Of a stretch of 64,000 bases of DNA, positions 1-8,713 are shown piece after piece (the first letter of the stretch is position 1; every line of letters begins with the position of its first letter). Origin of the DNA: JANNBN01 sp031385545 (GTDB lineage: Bacteria > Actinomycetota > Acidimicrobiia > Acidimicrobiales > JANYDT01). The translations under genes were made by a program, and so were the position numbers. The notes beneath the pieces were generated by a model. It ran no database searches and was not told the DNA's origin. It saw only the letters and a program-made list of their open reading frames with translations. The stretch is from assembly GCA_031385545.1 (NCBI GenBank), contig JANNBN010000145.1, positions 22,265 through 86,264 of the forward strand. Direction: 5' to 3'.

Positions 1-182
1 GACCGAACCCCGCTGGCTGCTCAACCCCAACTTCGCGTCCCCACAGATCCTTCGCGTCCCCACAGTGTCGACACCGGGGGGACGCGAACGCGCAAGGGGG
101 ACGCGATGTGAGACGGGGCCAGGGGTGTTCTGCCCCCACCGTTGGGGGTGACCTCTCCCGCAGCCTTTGCTAAACCGGTCGG
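1..182. promoter_or_regulatory. Upstream region with repeated TTCGCGTCCCC elements
   Basis: This non-coding stretch precedes the CPBP protease gene. The 15-mer TTCGCGTCCCCACAG occurs twice as a direct repeat (32-46 and 51-65). The complementary core GGGGACGCGAA follows at 78-88, with a near copy at 97-106, so four copies of one 10-11 bp element lie within 75 bp in two orientations and can fold into hairpins. A second small hairpin (CCCCCACCGTTGGGGG) lies near 133-148. Function is unknown: it could be an operator array, or a terminator for a gene outside the window. Confidence 0.5.
171..176 (+). promoter_or_regulatory. -10-like box TAAACC, leaderless spacing
   Basis: TAAACC lies 6 bp upstream of the ATG at 183 and there is no Shine-Dalgarno. 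This matches the leaderless arrangement seen at about ten other genes in the window, although the last base is not T. Confidence 0.4.
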
Positions 183-1031
183 ATGCCGCCCACCACGCAG
201 CCGCCGCTCTGGTTCGATTCGCGGCCGGCGAACCGTTCTGATGCTTCCGAGCAGTGGACCAACCCGGACATTCAGCCGCTCGACAGCAGGTTTCCGGGCA
301 TCCTGATCTCGATCGGCTGGATCGTGATGTACTTCATCCTGCAGGTCGTGGTGTCGATCCCTGTCCTGGTGGTAGCTGCACTCGTCGATCCCACGCTGCG
401 GGACAAGCTCACCAGCGGAGACCGCCAGCTCACCCAACAGGCGCTGCTGAACGCGAGTGGTGTCCCGATCCTCTTCGCGCTGGTGTTGGCCGGGACACTC
501 ACCATTGCAATCCTGTGGCTGCATCTCCGCAAGGACGGCCGCCACCGCAGCATCGGATTGCTCGCCGACAGCCGCCTTCCTCTTGGTACCACCATCGGGT
601 ACGGGATCGGGCTGATGGTGGTGGCGCTGATCGTCAGCGCTATCTACAACTCGGTGGTGCTGAAGGGGAAGGATTCCCAGGCCGACACCAAAGCGATCAT
701 CGACGGACTGAAGTCTCCGGTCGGTGTTCTTCTTGGCTTCTTCGCCATCGTCGTCGTGGCTCCCATCGTGGAAGAGCTGCTGTTCCGCGGCTACCTGCAA
801 ACAGCGCTCACCCGAAGGATGAAACCGTGGATGGCGATCGCCATTTCCTCGACCGTGTTCGGGGCTATCCACTTCCAGCCGTTGGCGTTCCCGATCCTCG
901 CCCTGCTCGGCGCGGTGTTCGGTTACCTGTACCACCGCACCGGCTCGCTGAAGGTCAACATTGCTCTGCACATGGCCAACAATGCGTTCGCCTTTCTCGC
1001 GCTGGTGCTCGCAGGGTCGCCTGGGGCCTAA
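183..1031 (+). CDS. CPBP family intramembrane metalloprotease
   Basis: This is a membrane-embedded protease of the CPBP/Abi (CAAX-protease-like) family. These enzymes cut substrates within or near the membrane, and the substrate here is unknown. The 282-residue product is strongly hydrophobic with several membrane segments and a hydrophilic N-terminus of about 35 residues. The full active-site set is visible: paired glutamates and arginine in EELLFR (residues 197-202), a histidine in FGAIH (226-230), and a third histidine at 263 in HMANN. There is no ribosome-binding site before the ATG, so the mRNA may be leaderless. Its stop codon overlaps the putative -10 box of greA. The family assignment is firm; the biological role is open. 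Confidence 0.9.
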   Translation: MPPTTQPPLWFDSRPANRSDASEQWTNPDIQPLDSRFPGILISIGWIVMYFILQVVVSIPVLVVAALVDPTLRDKLTSGDRQLTQQALLNASGVPILFALVLAGTLTIAILWLHLRKDGRHRSIGLLADSRLPLGTTIGYGIGLMVVALIVSAIYNSVVLKGKDSQADTKAIIDGLKSPVGVLLGFFAIVVVAPIVEELLFRGYLQTALTRRMKPWMAIAISSTVFGAIHFQPLAFPILALLGAVFGYLYHRTGSLKVNIALHMANNAFAFLALVLAGSPGA

Positions 1032-1034
1032 CCT
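1029..1034 (+). promoter_or_regulatory. -10-like box TAACCT for greA, built on a stop codon
   Basis: TAACCT begins with the TAA stop codon of the preceding protease gene and lies 7 bp before the GTG of greA. If used, greA would have its own leaderless transcript. Confidence 0.4.
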
Positions 1035-1041
1035 CTGCCTC

Positions 1042-1503
1042 GTGGCAACGAAGCTTTCCAAAGACACGTTCGACCGGCTCACTGCCGAGTTCGCTGATCT
1101 GTCGACGCGCGGCAAGATCGAAATCGCCCGCCGCATCGAGGCGGCGCGTGAGCTGGGCGACCTGTCGGAGAACGGCGAATACCACGCTGCCAAGGAAGAG
1201 CAAGGAAAGATGGACGCACGGATGCGCCAGATCCGCTCCATCCTCGACGAGGCCGAGATCGTCAAGTCTGTCGACACCTCCGTGGTCTCAACCGGTGCCG
1301 TGGTCACCATCCGCTGGCAAGGCGACACCGACGCCGAGGTCTACCTGTTGGGCTCCATCGAAGAACGGCGCGAGGGGCTTGACGTCATGTCGCCCGAATC
1401 ACCCATGGGCAAAGCCCTGATGGGCAAGCGCCCCGGTGACGTTGCGGAATATTCTGTCAACGGTCGCACGATGAAAGTCGAGATCGTCTCGATCTCGGCC
1501 TGA
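1042..1503 (+). CDS. greA: Transcription elongation factor GreA
   Basis: GreA enters the secondary channel of RNA polymerase and stimulates cleavage of backtracked RNA, rescuing arrested complexes. The 153-residue product has the usual two parts: an N-terminal antiparallel coiled coil (about residues 1-75), whose tip shows the family signature ARELGDLSENGEYHAAKEEQ, and a C-terminal FKBP-like globular domain ending in GKRPGDVAEYSV. The reading frame is open further upstream, but the GTG at 1042 (VATKLSKDTFDRL) fits the family N-terminus and avoids overlap with the protease gene. The next gene starts 3 bp after the stop, so the two are probably co-transcribed. Confidence 0.95.
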   Translation: MATKLSKDTFDRLTAEFADLSTRGKIEIARRIEAARELGDLSENGEYHAAKEEQGKMDARMRQIRSILDEAEIVKSVDTSVVSTGAVVTIRWQGDTDAEVYLLGSIEERREGLDVMSPESPMGKALMGKRPGDVAEYSVNGRTMKVEIVSISA

Positions 1504-1506
1504 TCC

Positions 1507-3336
1507 GTGCTTCCGCCCGAACTGCTCCAGCTCGGGCCGTTACAGGCAATCGGCAACGGTCGCTCCGGAGCCTTGGTCGGTCCGCGCGCTGACATCTCGT
1601 GGTGGACACCCGGGACCATCGAACATGACGCCGCGTTCTACTCGCTGGTGCATCGAGGCGGTGGGGAGCTGTCGCTGCGGCTGCCCGGCACAACTTGTTC
1701 GAGCACGTCGCGTAGCGGCGATGCACCGGTGCTGTGCACCACCGTCCGATCGCCCGACGCAACCGTCACAATCCACGATCACATGGCCGCCGGAACCCAC
1801 GGGTTCGGCGACGGGACCATCGTCCGACTCGTCAGCGTGCTCGCCGGCCGGGCCGAATTCCACGGTTCTGTGGTCGGCGGTTCACGGTTCGCCACACCAC
1901 GCCGCACGTACCGCGGCAGTGACTCGGTGGCGTGGGTGTCGACCGACCTCGGCGCAGCGGTCATCGGCGTGCGCGGCATCGATCCCGACGGCGCGATGGT
2001 GCTCCACCAGGGCGAGTCGCTGATGGTGACCGTGTCGCCGTATGCACGCGATGAACGCGTGCGACGTGAGGTCTACGACCGCAGCGTCGTGGACATGCAG
2101 CGCACCTGGCGGCGTGAACTCGACAACGGCTACGACGGGCCCTTGCGCTCCGAGGTCCGCGGGTGGCTGCAGCAGCTTCTCCTGCTGACCAACACTGAAT
2201 CGGGGGCGATCATACGATCGTTCACCACATCGCTTCCCACCCATCGCGGCGGAGAACGACAGGTCGACGAACGACTCGCCCACCTCGATGACGCTGCACG
2301 ATTCGTCCGTCTGTGCGAGCGGATCGACCGCTACGATCATGCTGAACAGACCCGCCGGTGGATCGCCGACGCCCTGGCACGAGGAACCGCCAGGGCGCGC
2401 CACGCAGACGGCACTGATGCAAATGGTGAGACCGATTTGATGTTGTCGGGATGGCTCGGGCATCAACCGGTTCGGCGAGGTGACATCAGTGCTACCAGCA
2501 CTGACCTTGCCGCTGTCGCCGCTGCTTCGCTCGTGCTGGACGCAGCGCGTGATCGGCGAGTGATCGCCGCCACGGCAAGCAGGCTGGCCGAACAGTTCCG
2601 CACGCCAACACTGCTGGACAGCGGTCGCTGGGCAGGCCGCCTCACCGGTCGGCGTGGCGTACGAGGGCAGGCTGCGACACGCTGGGTGTCATCAGCGATA
2701 GCTGTTCGTATCGCCTTGCGCGCAGCGGCCGCGACCGAACGCCGCCACGACCCGTTGTCACTCGACGCTGTCGAGTGGGACGCGGTCGCACGGGAGCTGG
2801 GTCTTTGGCTGCGGGCCGACGGCTGTTTCGGTGTCGATGCCACGGCCGGGTGGCGTCGTGCATTCGATGACGACAGTTCAGATGCCCAGCTGTTGCGGTG
2901 GATAGCCCCAGCAGACCGGTCCGTGGATTTGCCCGATCTGCCTGACGACCACGAGACCGAGGCGTGGGTGCGGACAACCAACACCGTCGGGCAGACCACC
3001 GCGCAGCTCGACGACCACGGTTTGGTCCATCGTCACTTTCCTCACGCGGATGACGGTTTCGCGCCTGGCCAAGGAGCAGACGTGAGCGCAACCGCAGACC
3101 TCGTCAGCGCGTTGTGCCGGCTCGGACGCTGGGACGAAGCCAACAGCCGCATGGAGCTCCTGCTGACGTGCATCGACGCGGGCGCCGACCACGACGCGGA
3201 CCCAGGTGCGGGCGTGGCCACCGTCCCGTCGCATCTTGACCCGCGAACGTCTGCACACCTGGGAAATCGTCCGCATGCACCGGCACTGCTGTCGCTGTGC
3301 GAAGCAGCGATAGCGCTGCGCAGCGGCCCCCGTTGA
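1507..3336 (+). CDS. Divergent GH15-like (glucoamylase/trehalase-type) protein
   Basis: This 609-residue protein resembles glycoside hydrolase family 15 proteins that carry the trehalase-like N-terminal domain. The opening AIGNGRSGALVGPRADISWW matches the usual 'IGDGRTAALVGRDGSIDWL' start. Near residue 240 the segment SFTTSLPTHRGGERQVDERL aligns with the usual 'TTSLPEEIGGERNWDYRYCWLRD', but the WDYRYCWLRD catalytic-cleft motif is replaced. The C-terminus LDPRTSAHLGNRPHAPALL matches the family's 'DPRTGRQLGNFPQAFSHLAL'. The fold is therefore probably conserved while glucosidase activity is doubtful. The GTG start lies 3 bp after the greA stop. It could be a pseudoenzyme or have a changed substrate. 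Confidence 0.6.
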   Translation: MLPPELLQLGPLQAIGNGRSGALVGPRADISWWTPGTIEHDAAFYSLVHRGGGELSLRLPGTTCSSTSRSGDAPVLCTTVRSPDATVTIHDHMAAGTHGFGDGTIVRLVSVLAGRAEFHGSVVGGSRFATPRRTYRGSDSVAWVSTDLGAAVIGVRGIDPDGAMVLHQGESLMVTVSPYARDERVRREVYDRSVVDMQRTWRRELDNGYDGPLRSEVRGWLQQLLLLTNTESGAIIRSFTTSLPTHRGGERQVDERLAHLDDAARFVRLCERIDRYDHAEQTRRWIADALARGTARARHADGTDANGETDLMLSGWLGHQPVRRGDISATSTDLAAVAAASLVLDAARDRRVIAATASRLAEQFRTPTLLDSGRWAGRLTGRRGVRGQAATRWVSSAIAVRIALRAAAATERRHDPLSLDAVEWDAVARELGLWLRADGCFGVDATAGWRRAFDDDSSDAQLLRWIAPADRSVDLPDLPDDHETEAWVRTTNTVGQTTAQLDDHGLVHRHFPHADDGFAPGQGADVSATADLVSALCRLGRWDEANSRMELLLTCIDAGADHDADPGAGVATVPSHLDPRTSAHLGNRPHAPALLSLCEAAIALRSGPR

Positions 3337-3534
3337 GCCGCGACGACCGGCTCGACAATCACAGCCTCTCGCAGGGCTCTTGCCAGCCTTGTGACCGCGT
3401 TTGACGGCGTTTGACTGTGCGCATGCTGGGTTCGTGACTCTCGGTTCGACGCTGGCTGGCGAGGCCCGATGAATGGCCACTGAAAGGCCGGTCAGTGCAG
3501 CCGAACCTGCTCAAGCGGTGCGATACGGACACCG

Positions 3535-5790
3535 ATGAATCAGACCATGTACACAAGCTCGGCGCTGCTAGGAGGGCAGCCCTTCCTGAACACCGAGCTG
3601 CTCTCAGAGCCTGGAAACCACTTCGGGTTCGACGAACGCGAGCACGGCACCATCCCTCCGAGCGGCCTTGTCATCGCCGACCGGGTCGGCCGCGTCCTCC
3701 ACGCAACCGACTCCGAGATTCACGCCTGGTTCCTGGCCAACCCGACCAAGACCATCTTCGCCATGATTCACCCGGAAGACCGGGAGCGTGCCATTTCGGA
3801 GTATCGGTCTGTCGCAGACGGATTCGAACTCGATCGCCGGATGCGAGTGAAAAGCATCAGGCCTTCGGGCGAACAGCGGGTCCTCGAAGTGCTCGCGTCG
3901 GCATCACGCGAACTCCTCGAGGTCGACGGCATCCTCGTGACGTACTCCGATGTCACCACCAGCAGCGCAACACACGCGCTTCGTTCCATCAGCAGGCGAA
4001 TCGCACTCTCGCCGCTCGACGAGACCGACTCAGCGATTGGAAGCGCCCTGGTCGACACGATGCTTGCTACGGACCTCACGTCCGTCGGCCTCTGGATCCC
4101 CGACCGCCCGTTGGCCGTGTTCACCACCGCAGGACGCGAAGGGGTCGGTCGCCCGACACTGGTCGAAGCAGACGCAGCTCCGTTCACGGTCGACGATCCA
4201 ATCCTCAAAGTTGCAATCAGTGAGCGCACCTCCGTCATCCTCCACCAGGGTGACGACGACGAGGCGTTCAAGCGTCTTGCTCACGGCCGACAAGACTCGG
4301 TCGAACGGCTCATCGTCGTGCCACTGTTTGCCGCAGACCGGTTGGAGGGCTATGCCGCTTTCGGATGCACCAAGCCGGTCTGGTCAGCTCACGAATACCG
4401 GATGAACTTCCTGGAAACGGCGAGCGAACTCATCGCCGGTGCACTCGCACGCCAGCGCACGTCGCTCGAACTGCAGGAACGTGCCTTCCGTGACCCACTC
4501 ACACAACTACCCAACCGACGCTTGCTGACAGAGCGGTTGGACGACGTGATGGTGCGCATCCGCCGGTCAAAGACCTGGGCTGCGCTGATCGTCATCGACT
4601 GCGACGGGTTCAAGGAGATCAACGACGTGTTCGGCCACCAAGTCGGCGACACAGTGCTCATCTCCGTCGCTGATCGCCTGACGTCGGTCTGCCGTGGTGG
4701 TGAACTGGTCGCACGGTTCGGCGGCGACGAGTTCGTGGTGATGGTCGAGTCGGACCAGCCGGAGGCCGCCGTCGTTGCGCTGGGCCAACGGATCGTCGAC
4801 GTGCTCGATTCCACGTTCGAGTACAACGGCACCAGCGTGAAGATGTCAGCCAGCGTGGGTGTTGCCGTGCACCACGGCGAGGGCGCTGCTCTGGATGCAG
4901 CCACCATGTTCAAACGCGCCGACCTCGCCATGTACAAGGCGAAGCAGCAGGGCAAGAACCGCGCCGTGCTGTTTGCCGAAGAGATGGAAGCAGCGACGCG
5001 TGAGCGCTTCGAACTGTCAGCCGATCTCCGCGTCGCCATCCGCCGCACCGACGAGTTGGCTCTCTGGTATCAGCCCGTGGTCAACCTCCAGACTCACGAA
5101 CTTGAAGGTTATGAAGCGTTGATCCGCTGGCAGCATCCTCGGCGCGGCGTGCTGCTGCCGGCGTCGTTCATCGAGCTGGCCGAGGAGTCGGGGCAGATCA
5201 TCGAACTTGGTTGGATGCTGCTGGAAATGGCGCTCGATCAGATGCGCGCGTGGCGAGCGACCAGGGCCGTGCCCGAAGCAGCGACCATCGCGGTCAACCT
5301 CTCGGTGCGCCAGTTCATGGCACCGAACTTCCAGGCCACCATGGAGTCCATCATCACTGCGTCGCTGGTGCCCCCCGAGCTGATCGAACTGGAGCTCACC
5401 GAGACTGTCTTCGCGGATCGGGCCACGGTCGTACCCCGCCTGGAAGAACTACGCGCGCTTGGTGTGAAGCTGGCGATCGACGACTTCGGTACCGGGTACT
5501 CATCGCTTGCATACCTGCGCGACCTGCCGGTTGACATCCTAAAAGTTGACCAGTCGTTCATACACCGGCTGGGCCAGGAACACCGGGACGACGCGCTTGT
5601 GTCGGCCTTGGTGCGCGTTGCGCAGGAGCTGGGCCTCGCAACCATCGCCGAGGGCGTGGAGACACAGTTGCAGGTCGACCGGTTGCAGGCAATCCGTTGT
5701 GACCGTGCACAGGGGTACTTCTTCGGCCGCCCCGGGCCGACACTGGTTACTCCGACGGCGACGTCGACCATCCGGCCGCAGTCTCGATAG
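3535..5790 (+). CDS. PAS-GAF-GGDEF-EAL cyclic-di-GMP signalling protein
   Basis: This is a soluble 751-residue protein that can in principle both make and break cyclic-di-GMP. In order it shows a PAS-like sensor (about residues 40-135), a GAF-like domain (about 145-305), a GGDEF diguanylate cyclase domain (about 315-480) and an EAL phosphodiesterase domain (about 490-745). The cyclase motif is intact (ARFGGDEF, near residue 395). The upstream inhibitory site reads RGGE rather than RxxD. The EAL catalytic set looks complete: EAL in YEALIRW, NLS, ELTE, DDFGTGYSSL, LKVD and EGVE. No membrane segment is seen. Its 3' end overlaps that of the convergent IclR gene by 44 bp. No nearby gene reveals the signal sensed. 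Confidence 0.93.
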   Translation: MNQTMYTSSALLGGQPFLNTELLSEPGNHFGFDEREHGTIPPSGLVIADRVGRVLHATDSEIHAWFLANPTKTIFAMIHPEDRERAISEYRSVADGFELDRRMRVKSIRPSGEQRVLEVLASASRELLEVDGILVTYSDVTTSSATHALRSISRRIALSPLDETDSAIGSALVDTMLATDLTSVGLWIPDRPLAVFTTAGREGVGRPTLVEADAAPFTVDDPILKVAISERTSVILHQGDDDEAFKRLAHGRQDSVERLIVVPLFAADRLEGYAAFGCTKPVWSAHEYRMNFLETASELIAGALARQRTSLELQERAFRDPLTQLPNRRLLTERLDDVMVRIRRSKTWAALIVIDCDGFKEINDVFGHQVGDTVLISVADRLTSVCRGGELVARFGGDEFVVMVESDQPEAAVVALGQRIVDVLDSTFEYNGTSVKMSASVGVAVHHGEGAALDAATMFKRADLAMYKAKQQGKNRAVLFAEEMEAATRERFELSADLRVAIRRTDELALWYQPVVNLQTHELEGYEALIRWQHPRRGVLLPASFIELAEESGQIIELGWMLLEMALDQMRAWRATRAVPEAATIAVNLSVRQFMAPNFQATMESIITASLVPPELIELELTETVFADRATVVPRLEELRALGVKLAIDDFGTGYSSLAYLRDLPVDILKVDQSFIHRLGQEHRDDALVSALVRVAQELGLATIAEGVETQLQVDRLQAIRCDRAQGYFFGRPGPTLVTPTATSTIRPQSR

Positions 5791-6427
5791 ACCGAGCAGC
5801 TGCGACCACGTTCGACCCGTAGATCAAGCCCGGTTCGCGGCTGACGCGTTCGATGGGGCCGGAAACCGAAACCGACGCTCGGACCACGCCTTGGGAGTCA
5901 TGAACGGGTGCACTCACCGACGCGACACCAGCCTCTCGTTCAGCAGCGCTGGAGATCCATCCTTGGGGGCCGGGAACTTCCCCTTGCAAAACGTGCCCCG
6001 CCGAACCTTGCGCCAGAGGCAGAACCGCACCGACCTCAACGATGGTACGCAGGCCGTGCGGCGACTCAAGCCCGGCGATGCACACGCGGGTGTCGCCCTG
6101 GCGGATGTACAGCTGCACGCTCTCGCCGGTGTCGTCACGCAAGGACGTGAGTGCAGCACGAGCGGCCGCACGCAGCGGCAGACCGGACGCCGCGCGGCTG
6201 CCCAGGTATTCCAGCCGTGACCCCAGCGCCCAGTGCGTCTGCTCGTCGATCTGGGCGAAGCCGTGCACCTGCAGCGCCCGCAGGAGCCGATGCGCTGTGG
6301 CACGGTGAATACCGGTGAGGGCCACCAGGTCGACCAAGGTGAACGGACCTTCCGGCCCAGCGAGCGCATCGAGGAGCACAACGGCCTTGTCGAGAACGCC
6401 GACCTCGCTGATACGATCTCTTGACAC
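5747..6427 (-). CDS. IclR-family regulator divergent from leuCD (LtbR-like)
   Basis: This is an IclR-type transcription factor of 226 residues. A winged helix-turn-helix occupies residues 10-72 (LTGIHRATAHRLLRALQVHGF) and the effector-binding domain follows from about residue 85 (RAAARAALTSLRDDTGESVQL). It is transcribed away from leuC with an 86 bp gap. The same arrangement is known for LtbR in other actinobacteria, where an IclR protein controls leuCD and branched-chain synthesis, so regulation of leuCD is the best inference. The start is GTG at 6427, and a perfect TCTCA-N5-TGAGA palindrome lies in the shared promoter region. The 3' end overlaps the cyclic-di-GMP gene. Confidence 0.88.
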   Translation of the reverse strand: MSRDRISEVGVLDKAVVLLDALAGPEGPFTLVDLVALTGIHRATAHRLLRALQVHGFAQIDEQTHWALGSRLEYLGSRAASGLPLRAAARAALTSLRDDTGESVQLYIRQGDTRVCIAGLESPHGLRTIVEVGAVLPLAQGSAGHVLQGEVPGPQGWISSAAEREAGVASVSAPVHDSQGVVRASVSVSGPIERVSREPGLIYGSNVVAAARSIETAAGWSTSPSE

Positions 6428-6439
6428 GTGGACAATCTA

Positions 6440-6454
6440 TCTCACCATATGAGA
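6440..6454. promoter_or_regulatory. Candidate IclR/LtbR operator between the regulator gene and leuC
   Basis: TCTCACCATATGAGA is a perfect inverted repeat (5 bp arms, 5 bp spacer) in the 86 bp divergent region. A TTGACA hexamer lies just upstream at 6421-6426, so a protein bound here could block leuC transcription. The size and symmetry fit an IclR-type site; binding is inferred. Confidence 0.45.
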
Positions 6455-6513
6455 CACAGTGAGGTTCGGTCCTCGTCATTTGCTACATCATCCTGAAACC
6501 AGTCGAGGAACAA

Positions 6514-7929
6514 ATGGGCAAGACGCTGAGCGAAAAACTCTGGGACCGCCACGTGGTGCGCAGCGCACCGGGTGAACCCGACCTGCTGTTCATCGACATG
6601 CACCTGGTGCACGAGGTCACCTCGCCGCAAGCCTTCGACGGGCTTCGCCTCGCCGATCGACCGGTCCGCCGGCCCGATCTCACAGTGGCCACCATGGATC
6701 ACAACGTGCCGACCGACATTGCCGGCCTCGGCATGCACAACATCGAACTGGTCACCGACACCGTGAGCCGCCAGCAGATGGAAGCCCTTGCGGTCAACTG
6801 CGCCGACTTCGGTATCACGCTGTACCCGATGGGCCACCTGCGCCAAGGCATCGTGCATGTGATCGGGCCCGAACTCGGAATCACACTCCCGGGCATGACC
6901 ATCGTCTGCGGCGACTCGCATACGTCGACCCACGGAGCGTTCGGCGCGCTTGCGTTCGGAATCGGTACATCGGAGGTCGAGCACGTGCTCGCCACCCAGA
7001 CACTGCCCCAACAACGACCGAAGACCATGGCCGTGGAAGTAGAAGGTGACCTTCCTCCCGGCGTCAGCGCCAAAGACGTGGTGCTCGCCATCATTGCTGC
7101 CATAGGAACCGGCGGGGGCATGGGGCACGTCATCGAATACCGCGGGTCGGCCATCCGCAGTCTGTCCATGGAAGGCCGGATGACGGTCTGCAACATGAGC
7201 ATCGAAGGCGGCGCGAAGGCCGGGTTGATTGCGCCCGATGAGAAGACGTTCGAGTACGCAAAGGGTCGGCCGTATGCGCCCAGCGGTGCGGCATGGGACG
7301 CGGCCGTTGCCGATTGGAAGACGCTCGTCACCGACGACGATGCCGTGTTCGACAAGGTGGTTCGCATCGACGCGGCCACGCTCAGCCCGCACGTCTCGTG
7401 GGGCACCAACCCGGGCCAGACCATTCCGCTCTCGTCGTCGGTGCCGGACCCGGCTGCGTTCACCGACCCGGTCGAACGCAACGCTGCGGAACGCGCACTC
7501 GAATACATGGGGCTCACGGCCGGCACACCGATGCGCGACATCGCGATTGATGTTGTGTTCATCGGTTCCTGCACCAACTCACGCATCGAAGACTTGCGGG
7601 CCGCTGCCGCGGTCGTAAGCGGACGTACTGTCGCGGCTGGCGTGCGCGCACTGGTTGTTCCTGGGAGTACTGCCGTCAAGGCCCAAGCCGAGGCAGAAGG
7701 TCTGCCGGCGGTGTTCACAGCTGCCGGGATGGAGTGGCGCGAGCCGGGCTGTTCCATGTGCCTGGGCATGAACCCTGACACGCTCACCCCTGGGCAACGC
7801 AGCGCGTCAACCAGCAACCGCAACTTCGAAGGCCGACAGGGTCGCGGCGGGCGAACGCATCTTGTTTCGCCCGAAGTGGCTGCGGCCAGTGCCATCGTCG
7901 GCCGCTTTGCCGCTCCGGCTGATCTTTAA
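6514..7929 (+). CDS. leuC: 3-isopropylmalate dehydratase large subunit
   Basis: This is the catalytic subunit of isopropylmalate isomerase, which with LeuD converts 2-isopropylmalate to 3-isopropylmalate in leucine synthesis. The 471-residue length is typical. The three cysteines that hold the [4Fe-4S] cluster are visible: C353 in FIGSCTNSRIEDL, and C413 and C416 in GCSMCLGMN. Other signatures include GDSHTSTHGAFG and the C-terminal SNRNFEGRQG. A GAGGA ribosome-binding site precedes the ATG. leuD starts 34 bp downstream in the same direction, so the two form an operon probably controlled by the divergent IclR protein. Confidence 0.98.
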   Translation: MGKTLSEKLWDRHVVRSAPGEPDLLFIDMHLVHEVTSPQAFDGLRLADRPVRRPDLTVATMDHNVPTDIAGLGMHNIELVTDTVSRQQMEALAVNCADFGITLYPMGHLRQGIVHVIGPELGITLPGMTIVCGDSHTSTHGAFGALAFGIGTSEVEHVLATQTLPQQRPKTMAVEVEGDLPPGVSAKDVVLAIIAAIGTGGGMGHVIEYRGSAIRSLSMEGRMTVCNMSIEGGAKAGLIAPDEKTFEYAKGRPYAPSGAAWDAAVADWKTLVTDDDAVFDKVVRIDAATLSPHVSWGTNPGQTIPLSSSVPDPAAFTDPVERNAAERALEYMGLTAGTPMRDIAIDVVFIGSCTNSRIEDLRAAAAVVSGRTVAAGVRALVVPGSTAVKAQAEAEGLPAVFTAAGMEWREPGCSMCLGMNPDTLTPGQRSASTSNRNFEGRQGRGGRTHLVSPEVAAASAIVGRFAAPADL

Positions 7930-7963
7930 GTCTTCACTGCCGTCCGCTCCCGAGGAACCGCCA

Positions 7964-8563
7964 ATGCAACCAATTCAGGTCATCACCGGCACCGCCGTCC
8001 CGCTGGACCGATCCGACGTCGACACCGATCAGATCATCCCGTCGGACTGGCTGAAACGCATCGAGCGCACAGGATACGGGCGCGGCCTGTTCTCCGAGTG
8101 GCGCGATGATCGAGACTTCGTGCTCAACCAAGAGCAGTTTGCTGGCGCTTCGGTCCTGGTGGCTGGGCCCAACTTCGGCACCGGCTCGTCTCGCGAGCAT
8201 GCCGTGTGGGCGATCGAGGACTACGGGTTCCGGGCCGTGGTCTCGCCACGCTTCGGCGACATCTTCCGCAACAACTGCACAAAGGTCGGCCTGGTTCCGG
8301 TGCAGGTGACCCCCGAGGGCGGGCGGATGTTGCTCGACGCAGTGGTTGCTGACCCAACCCTCGAGATCACCATCGACGTCGAGCGTCGAACCATCAGCGC
8401 GCCTGCGATCGGCTTCGAAGAGTCGTTCCCGCTCGACGACTTCACCGTCTACCGGCTCCTCAACGGCTTTGACGATATCGGCCTCACGCTTCGCCATGCC
8501 GACGGCATCACCACCTACGAGACAACCCGCCCAGCCTGGGCGCCCCGCATTTCCGCAGACTGA
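7964..8563 (+). CDS. leuD: 3-isopropylmalate dehydratase small subunit
   Basis: This is the small subunit of isopropylmalate isomerase; it supplies the substrate-recognition loop to LeuC. The 199-residue product starts MQPIQVITGTAVPLDRSDVD, followed by TDQIIPSDWLKRI. The flexible-loop motif FGTGSSREHAVWAI is intact. The frame is open further upstream, but the ATG at 7964 has a GAGGAA ribosome-binding site and gives the normal N-terminus. The gene is followed by a 280 bp non-coding region shared with the convergent serA. Confidence 0.97.
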   Translation: MQPIQVITGTAVPLDRSDVDTDQIIPSDWLKRIERTGYGRGLFSEWRDDRDFVLNQEQFAGASVLVAGPNFGTGSSREHAVWAIEDYGFRAVVSPRFGDIFRNNCTKVGLVPVQVTPEGGRMLLDAVVADPTLEITIDVERRTISAPAIGFEESFPLDDFTVYRLLNGFDDIGLTLRHADGITTYETTRPAWAPRISAD

Positions 8564-8713
8564 CTCTCTCCGGCCACGCCCGCCGCAACACGCAACTTGC
8601 CCGGGCGCAGCACGCAACCCAATCTACGGGCGCATTTCCGCAGCCAATTCGCCGCTGCGTGTTGCGCGAACCGATCCTGTCCGTTTCGAGGTTCTCCAAC
8701 GTTGCTGCCGCCG

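Noticed and set aside
21..1328. Long minus-strand open frame opposite the protease and greA genes
   Set aside because: It is antisense to two clear families, with a low-complexity Arg/Gln/Asp-rich product. Long antisense frames are expected at this GC content.
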